Origin: Desulfovibrio sp.
GTDB lineage: Bacteria; Desulfobacterota; Desulfovibrionia; Desulfovibrionales; Desulfovibrionaceae
Reading direction: 5' to 3'
Length of the DNA stretch: 8,630 nt
NCBI GenBank assembly: GCA_003512875.1
Contig: DONZ01000228.1
Coordinates: forward strand, 1 to 8,630
Positions 5,143 through 8,630 of the stretch are shown piece by piece. The notes under the pieces were generated by a model. The model had not been told where the DNA came from and made no database searches. It saw only the letters and a list, made by a program, of their open reading frames with translations. How positions within the stretch are numbered: the stretch's first letter is position 1; each line of letters starts with the position of its first letter. A program made the position numbers and the translations under genes.

Positions 5143-5505
5143 ATGCCATTAGAAGGAAAATTAGGCTCATTCAATTTCAGCCATGAAACCATTGTAACCG
5201 ATGATCACCCGGGGGTGCTGCGCAGTCTTATGCTGGATGAAACAACCGTAACAGCTTCCCTTGCGGCAGGTACGCTTTTAAAAAGCGTTGTCAATAACGA
5301 AATTGACGGTGCGGTCTACACCGTCTGCACGGAAACGGATACGCCCGCCGCTGTGCTTGCGGAAGATTTCAATCCCGGTGAAAAGACCTATGCCACTTGT
5401 CTTGTCCATGGCACGGTCAAAGCCGAATTTTTAACTGTAGGCGGACAAAAACCAAAACTTGCCATGCTTGATAAATTGCAGGCGGCAGGAATTTACACGG
5501 TATAA
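5143..5505 (+). CDS. Lambda D-like head decoration protein
   Basis: The 120-aa product sits between the protease/scaffold and the major capsid gene, where head decoration proteins of the lambda D family (HDPD) are found. It shows that family's character: a small beta-rich protein with TVTASLAAGTLLKSV, then TPAAVLAEDFNPGEKTYATC and LVHGTVKAEFL. Trimers would bind the outside of the expanded capsid and stabilise it. AAGGAG overlaps the previous stop and is ten bases ahead of the ATG, and the capsid gene starts ten bases after its stop. Two Cys (about residues 62 and 86) are present. The sequence match to D is loose, so this rests on position as well as pattern. Confidence 0.72.
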   Translation: MPLEGKLGSFNFSHETIVTDDHPGVLRSLMLDETTVTASLAAGTLLKSVVNNEIDGAVYTVCTETDTPAAVLAEDFNPGEKTYATCLVHGTVKAEFLTVGGQKPKLAMLDKLQAAGIYTV

Positions 5506-5515
5506 GGAGAAAGCT

Positions 5516-6514
5516 ATGTCATTAAATATGCTCAAACAAATTTTCAATCCTGAGGACATTCTTAAATCTTTTGAAACCCTGCAGCCTCTGAAATCCAAGG
5601 TGGTTGACACGCTTTTTACGCAAAAAGCAAATCACCCTTCTCCCTTCATGTCCTACTCTGAAGTGGAAGAACTACTTCATTCCGTACCCGTGGTACGCCG
5701 TGACGGTGCTCCTGTTCCTTTGCAAAATACCGACCTGAATGTTGAATTTTTTGCCCCTTTGCCTATTAAGCCGTTTGTCAATGTTACTGCCGCAGACCTC
5801 AACGATTTACGCGCGCTCATGGGAAACCAGGCAGCGGTAAATGCCTGGCGTACGAAAAAAATCGACCAGCTTCGTAAGGCAGCCAGAATTACTACCGAAG
5901 GCATGGCAAGCGTTGTTGCCACTACGGGCAAAATTTCCTGGGTACTGCAGCTTGATAACGGACGTACGGGAGTTTATGAAGTTGATTTCGGGCAAATTCC
6001 GGCGGCAGCTGATTTAACGCCTATCACCAATACTTCCAAAACGTCTGACGTTTATTCCGCTCTTATTGAAATGGAAACACAAATCAATATGAACGGTTAC
6101 GGCGGTAAAATCACGTTCTTTGCAGGCAAGGAAGTCTTTTTGACCCTGGTTGACATTGTTGAAAACAGAACCTCCTACACCAACAATAATTCTGTCACTG
6201 CAAAGCTGGACGCCGGCAAAATCATTATCGGCGGCTATGAAATTGTTTCCATGACCGAAACCTACCCGGCTCCGAATAAACAATGGGTATCTAAGCTGAA
6301 TTCTAAAACCTTGCTTGCCGTGGCAACCGATATTCCGGGCTATGTGTATTACTGCGCCTTGGACAGTATTTCCGCAAACAACCAGCCTCTGCCCATGCAC
6401 ATTGTTCCGGTGGTCAATGATGATGACAGCGGAATTAAACTCATTGCCCAGTCAAAACCGGTGCCCATGCGTCCAAGCAAGGCAAGCTGCATCTGGTCCG
6501 GGGCTGTGGCGTAA
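5516..6514 (+). CDS. Major capsid protein, lambda gpE family
   Basis: The 332-aa product has the length and layout of the phage major capsid protein E family (HK97 fold). The N-terminus LKQIFNPEDILKSFETLQP leads to LFTQKANHPSPFMSYSEVEE. A middle part has PLPIKPFVNVTAADLNDLRA, and RKAARITTEGMASVVATTGK follows. The C-terminal part contains the P-domain-like strand region and ends with AQSKPVPMRPSKAS. I chose the ATG at 5516 because AAGGAG (5504-5509) lies six bases before it. An upstream in-frame ATG at 5459 lies inside the decoration gene and would add 19 unlikely residues. A lambda-type capsid beside a Mu-type portal and gpF makes this a hybrid head module. It is followed by a 92-base gap carrying a repeat. 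Confidence 0.9.
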   Translation: MSLNMLKQIFNPEDILKSFETLQPLKSKVVDTLFTQKANHPSPFMSYSEVEELLHSVPVVRRDGAPVPLQNTDLNVEFFAPLPIKPFVNVTAADLNDLRALMGNQAAVNAWRTKKIDQLRKAARITTEGMASVVATTGKISWVLQLDNGRTGVYEVDFGQIPAAADLTPITNTSKTSDVYSALIEMETQINMNGYGGKITFFAGKEVFLTLVDIVENRTSYTNNNSVTAKLDAGKIIIGGYEIVSMTETYPAPNKQWVSKLNSKTLLAVATDIPGYVYYCALDSISANNQPLPMHIVPVVNDDDSGIKLIAQSKPVPMRPSKASCIWSGAVA

Positions 6515-6551
6515 TTTTTAACCTTAGCTAATAGTTTATACGTCTTTTCAA

Positions 6552-6578
6552 TTTAGACTAGTCTAAAACTAGTCTAAA
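6552..6578 (+). repeat. Tandem 11-bp repeat containing a 16-bp palindrome
   Basis: ACTAGTCTAAA occurs twice in direct tandem (6557-6567 and 6568-6578). With the five bases before it, the first copy forms the perfect palindrome TTTAGACTAGTCTAAA (6552-6567). In RNA, TTTAGACTAG (6552-6561) can also pair with CTAGTCTAAA (6569-6578) as a 10-bp hairpin with a 7-base loop. It lies in the capsid to gpJ gap. No U-tract follows, so it is not a plain terminator. It could be a protein-binding site, an mRNA-stabilising hairpin at the capsid 3' end or an insertion scar. Confidence 0.7.
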
Positions 6579-6606
6579 AACGCTCACAGAGGCATACGGT
6601 AATTAT

Positions 6607-7080
6607 ATGAGTACAGTATTAAACGACAAGGAAGAAAAGAATGTCCAGCTCTATACGGATGAGCTCGGCATTTATGATTATTTGCTGGCTGATTATGTAA
6701 AAGCCTGTGAAGAACAAAATCCGGGCATTACTGAGCGCATGATAACGGCTACCTCCAAAGAAATGTCCGAGCTTTTGTCGGTTCGGTTCAAACTGCCTTT
6801 TCAAGCCGTGCCAAGCGTAATCCGCCGTATTGCCTCTGTGTTTGCCGCCTATCAGATTGTTCAGGCAATAACTTCCCTTGTTTCAACGGAAGGCGCCACT
6901 GAAAATGAATGGCTGCCCCTGCAAAAGCAGTGGAAAGCCTGCCATGAGCTTTTAGACGATATCATCAAAGGCAAAATCAAACTTCCGGCGGAGGAAAACG
7001 AGCCAATCCTCATGGATAGGGAAGACCCTGTTTTTGAAGTAATCACCCCGCAAAGAACCTTTGATTTTTCCAAATTCTAG
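6607..7080 (+). CDS. Mu gpJ/gp36-like head-tail connector (DUF1320)
   Basis: The 157-aa product matches the DUF1320 (Mu gp36, gpJ) family. It has an N-terminal LYTDELGIYDYLLADYVKAC, then ITERMITATSKEMSELLSVR, which resembles the family's segment of an aspartate/alanine-rich helix ending in a Leu-x-x-Arg turn. A second helical part follows, SVIRRIASVFAAYQI, and a C-terminal RTFDFSKF ends the chain. It probably forms part of the neck ring above the portal. The start is the least certain of the structural genes: no Shine-Dalgarno lies at normal distance, only GAGG at 6589-6592, fourteen bases away. The preceding gap carries the tandem repeat. The stop overlaps the strong ribosome site of the next gene. 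Confidence 0.82.
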   Translation: MSTVLNDKEEKNVQLYTDELGIYDYLLADYVKACEEQNPGITERMITATSKEMSELLSVRFKLPFQAVPSVIRRIASVFAAYQIVQAITSLVSTEGATENEWLPLQKQWKACHELLDDIIKGKIKLPAEENEPILMDREDPVFEVITPQRTFDFSKF

Positions 7081-7089
7081 GAGGGCAAT

Positions 7090-7581
7090 ATGGCAAAGTC
7101 CGGCGTAAGCGTAAAATGGAACAATTTAGACAAGCAGCTGCTGAACATGGCTGATAAGATTACGGATACCCATAACCTCTTGGAAGGCATTGGCAGCATG
7201 CTTGTAAGAAATACTGAAAAGCGTTTTCAAAAAGAAGAAAGCCCCTCCGGTGAAAAATGGAAAAAAAGCCAAAGAGCAATCCGGGAAGACGGAAAAACGC
7301 TTACCGATAGCGGTCGGCTGAAAAAAGCCATTTCCTCACAAGTGCAGGGAAAAACCGTGCAGGTCGGCACAAACGAAAAATACGCCCGTATTCACCAGTT
7401 CGGCGGAGAAATCAAGCCTAAAAATAAAAAGACTCTTTTCTTTGAAACAGCAGACGGCAAAAAAATAATAGCAAAAAAAGTCACCATGCCCCCCCGTCCA
7501 TTTATTGGCATTTCAGACGACGATATTGACGATGCCAAAGGACAGATTGCTGATTTTATGGAAAAAAGCTTCAAAGGGTAA
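7090..7581 (+). CDS. Phage virion morphogenesis protein (Mu gpG-like)
   Basis: The 163-aa product fits the phage virion morphogenesis family (tail completion/gpG type). Key stretches are RFQKEESPSGEKWKKSQRAI, LTDSGRLKKAISSQV, VGTNEKYARIHQFGGEIKPK and the C-terminal MPPRPFIGISDDDIDDAKGQ. The GxLxxxI, YAxIHQxGG and PxRPFxG patterns are characteristic. It is thought to act in joining the tail to the head. AGGAGGG overlaps the previous stop and precedes the ATG at the right distance. In Mu the gene lies next to gpF and the protease; here it follows gpJ, an order seen in other Mu-like phages. It is strongly basic in the centre (KPKNKKTLFF, KKIIAKK). Confidence 0.9.
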   Translation: MAKSGVSVKWNNLDKQLLNMADKITDTHNLLEGIGSMLVRNTEKRFQKEESPSGEKWKKSQRAIREDGKTLTDSGRLKKAISSQVQGKTVQVGTNEKYARIHQFGGEIKPKNKKTLFFETADGKKIIAKKVTMPPRPFIGISDDDIDDAKGQIADFMEKSFKG

Positions 7582-7586
7582 TATCC

Positions 7587-8111
7587 ATGCAGAACTTTAT
7601 TATTAAAATACTCAAAGACGCAGCAGTCAAAAGCGGACTAAATGAAAACGCCTTCATGTCAAAATCCACGCGTGACAATATTACCATTGTAAAGCCGCGT
7701 GTGGAATACAGTTTTTTGCAAAACAGCATAAAACGCACGGGCAGGCTGCTGGCAATTCAGAAAGTCGATAATAAGCGGGAAACCAAAAAAGAACTGTATA
7801 CCATTGCTCAAAATATCCGGCTGAAACTCTTTAGCGATGAAGAACAGTTCAGGGCGGATTTTACCAATAACCTTTTCTTTTTTTTGCCTAAAGGCGTCAA
7901 CGACCACAATGGCAATTATCTCAAATTTCAATATCAGAGCTATCAGTTTGACGACGAAGGCGACAACCGGATAGGCGAAAACGTTATAAAAGTCCTCAAA
8001 ACCTACACTGCGGAGTATAATCTTCTGGCAACGTATCGCATAACGGAAACGAAAAAAGAAGACTATATCCACAGCATCACTTTCAATAACCCTCAAATAA
8101 AAAAAGGATAA
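7587..8111 (+). CDS. Putative tail terminator/neck protein (gp37 position)
   Basis: I do not recognise a named family in this 174-aa protein. It lies where Mu-like phages place gp37/gpK (DUF1834), between the gpJ/gpG block and the gp38-like gene. It also has the size and alpha/beta look of tail terminator proteins. Visible features are an N-terminal helix (MQNFIIKILKDAAVKSGL), alternating polar strands in the middle, FTNNLFFFLPKGVNDHNGN and a C-terminal strand region (VIKVLKTYTAEYNLLATYRI). There is no signal peptide; the Phe run is too short to span a membrane. It starts five bases after the previous stop with AAAGGG before the ATG. The role is inferred from position only. Confidence 0.55.
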   Translation: MQNFIIKILKDAAVKSGLNENAFMSKSTRDNITIVKPRVEYSFLQNSIKRTGRLLAIQKVDNKRETKKELYTIAQNIRLKLFSDEEQFRADFTNNLFFFLPKGVNDHNGNYLKFQYQSYQFDDEGDNRIGENVIKVLKTYTAEYNLLATYRITETKKEDYIHSITFNNPQIKKG

Positions 8112-8115
8112 CAGT

Positions 8116-8523
8116 ATGGCAACAAAGAAAAATGAAACAAAAAACACCGCCACGCAGCAAAACCAAGAAAACCAAGCTGCTCAAATCGAAGAACAAAATC
8201 AAAATGCGGAAAATCAATCTGCTGAAAATGTGCAAAGTGAACAAGCCCAAAACCAAAACGAGCAGGCTCAAACAGAAGATACCCAAAATGCTCCTGTTCA
8301 ACATGGCGAAAATACTCAAAATCAGCCGGAACCGCAAAAGGAAAATGAAATGCAAAAAAAAGAATTGATTGCCTTCCATAAACTTGCGGCAAAATATCGT
8401 TTACCTTCATGGCAAAGCGCTGCCATTCTCAAATTGCTTGACAAAGAGGATGATGCACATTTGACGGAAAATGAATTTACCGCCGCTCTTGAAAAACTTT
8501 ATAACAGAAAAATGGGAGCATAA
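8116..8523 (+). CDS. Q/N-rich protein with gp38-like C-terminal domain
   Basis: The 135-aa product has two parts. Residues 1-83 are low complexity, built from Gln, Asn, Glu and Ala with almost no hydrophobic residue (for example NENQAAQIEEQNQNAENQ-type runs), and are surely disordered. Residues 84-135 form a compact helical domain with FHKLAAKYRLPSWQSAAILK and LTENEFTAALEKL. This pattern of a short Pro-Trp helix followed by TxxEFxxAL recurs in small Mu-like proteins encoded just before the tail sheath, at the gp38 position. AAGGAT precedes the ATG, five bases after the previous stop. Function is unknown; a neck or tail-assembly role is inferred from position. The A-rich codons of the first half reflect the Q/N content. 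Confidence 0.75.
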   Translation: MATKKNETKNTATQQNQENQAAQIEEQNQNAENQSAENVQSEQAQNQNEQAQTEDTQNAPVQHGENTQNQPEPQKENEMQKKELIAFHKLAAKYRLPSWQSAAILKLLDKEDDAHLTENEFTAALEKLYNRKMGA

Positions 8524-8525
8524 TA

Positions 8526-8630
8526 GTGAAAAATTGTAAATTCATATTTTGGGCAGGAAGCCCAAAGCCACGCAGTGCGAGCGTAGTGTTTTTCGCACAA
8601 AACACAAGCGAGAGCGAGTGTATCACAGGA
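8526..8630 (+). CDS. Possible small ORF spanning repeat copy B (partial)
   Basis: A GTG at 8526, three bases after the previous stop and eight bases after GGGAG (8513-8517), opens a frame that stays open to the window edge. It begins MKNCKFIFWAGSPKPRSAS and contains SESECITG near the edge. Most of it is repeat copy B. Copy A, read in the portal frame after the portal stop, gives the same KPRSAS, eight variable residues, then SESECITG. There that frame has no start codon of its own close by, so coding is uncertain. The 3' end lies outside the window. Confidence 0.25.
   Translation, partial: MKNCKFIFWAGSPKPRSASVVFFAQNTSESECITG
8548..8630 (+). repeat. Structured repeat, copy B (cut by window end)
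   Basis: This is the second copy of the repeat at 2684-2773. Hairpin 1 is TTTGGGC (8548-8554) with GCCCAAA (8560-8566) around AGGAA. Then comes AGCCACGCAGTGCGAG (8566-8581). Hairpin 2 is GTGTTTT (8586-8592) with AAAACAC (8599-8605) around TCGCAC. The 26 bases 8605-8630 are identical to 2740-2765. The window ends inside what would be hairpin 3. From GCAGGA (8553 here, 2688 in copy A) onward the two align for 78 bases with no gap. It follows the gp38-like gene, where the tail sheath gene would be expected next. Confidence 0.8.

Noticed and set aside
5459..5515. Capsid start at ATG 5459
   Set aside because: It lies inside the decoration gene with no ribosome site. ATG 5516 follows AAGGAG directly.
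7659..8153. Minus-strand 164-codon open frame
   Set aside because: It is a hydrophobic Phe/Val-rich shadow of the gene at 7587-8111 and lacks any start signal.
8575..8597. Alternative pairing GTGCGA with TCGCAC in repeat copy B
   Set aside because: It competes with the longer hairpin 2 and has no counterpart in copy A.
2684..8630. CRISPR array or diversity-generating retroelement
   Set aside because: There are only two repeat copies, 5.9 kb apart, with no spacer spacing. No reverse transcriptase and no adenine-specific differences were seen between the copies; the variable core differs at all base types.
1..8630. tRNA, rRNA, insertion sequence or phage attachment site
   Set aside because: No cloverleaf, rRNA segment, transposase frame or terminal inverted repeats were found on either strand by reading.

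Overview
This window is most of the head and head-tail connector module of a Mu-like prophage or transposable phage, read on the plus strand from about 1122 to the right edge. In order it holds a gp29-type portal, a gpF-type head morphogenesis protein with an added C-terminal nuclease-like domain, an I-type protease with a nested scaffold, a lambda D-type decoration protein, a lambda E-type major capsid protein, a gpJ/DUF1320-type connector, a gpG-type virion morphogenesis protein, a probable gp37/gpK-position tail protein and a Q/N-rich gp38-position protein. Terminase should lie upstream and the tail sheath and tube downstream, both outside the window. The host is probably a Gram-negative bacterium: strong Shine-Dalgarno sites, moderate GC in the structural genes and a Mu-like gene order point that way. 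The sequence alone does not name a genus.

The left end (1-1121) is not structural. A 69-codon gene of unknown function faces a minus-strand hicA-hicB toxin-antitoxin operon, and the two share a bidirectional terminator at 245-279. The hicAB promoter has a consensus -35, a 17-bp spacer and a good -10. Two 18-bp direct repeats with one mismatch, set 31 bp apart, overlap it and are the likely HicB operator. Because the terminator and this antisense unit sit just ahead of the portal gene, late transcription probably restarts between about 1020 and 1121.

The structural genes are packed stop-to-start with good Shine-Dalgarno sites. Three gaps break this pattern: 2682-2824 (portal to gpF), 4121-4269 (gpF to protease) and 6515-6606 (capsid to gpJ).

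Two of these gaps, and the right edge, hold the least ordinary material. A structured repeat occurs twice, at 2684-2773 and from 8548 to the window end. The copies align without a gap over 78 nt, share 26 identical bases at the right, and differ in a 22- to 24-nt core. Hairpins occupy the same places in both copies but with different stem sequences. The gap after gpF holds what looks like a complete minus-strand transcription unit of about 90 nt, with a promoter and a U-tailed terminator, antisense to the late operon. It lies next to the AT-rich C-terminal domain of gpF, which resembles the PBECR2 phage nuclease family and appears to be a swapped-in cassette. The third gap holds an 11-bp tandem repeat that contains a 16-bp palindrome.

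Taken together, portal, gpF, protease/scaffold, decoration and capsid proteins would build the procapsid, and the gpJ, gpG and following proteins would form the neck and tail junction. HicAB and the gpF nuclease domain are accessory conflict functions carried within the late region. The repeat and the antisense RNA are the best candidates for undescribed biology.
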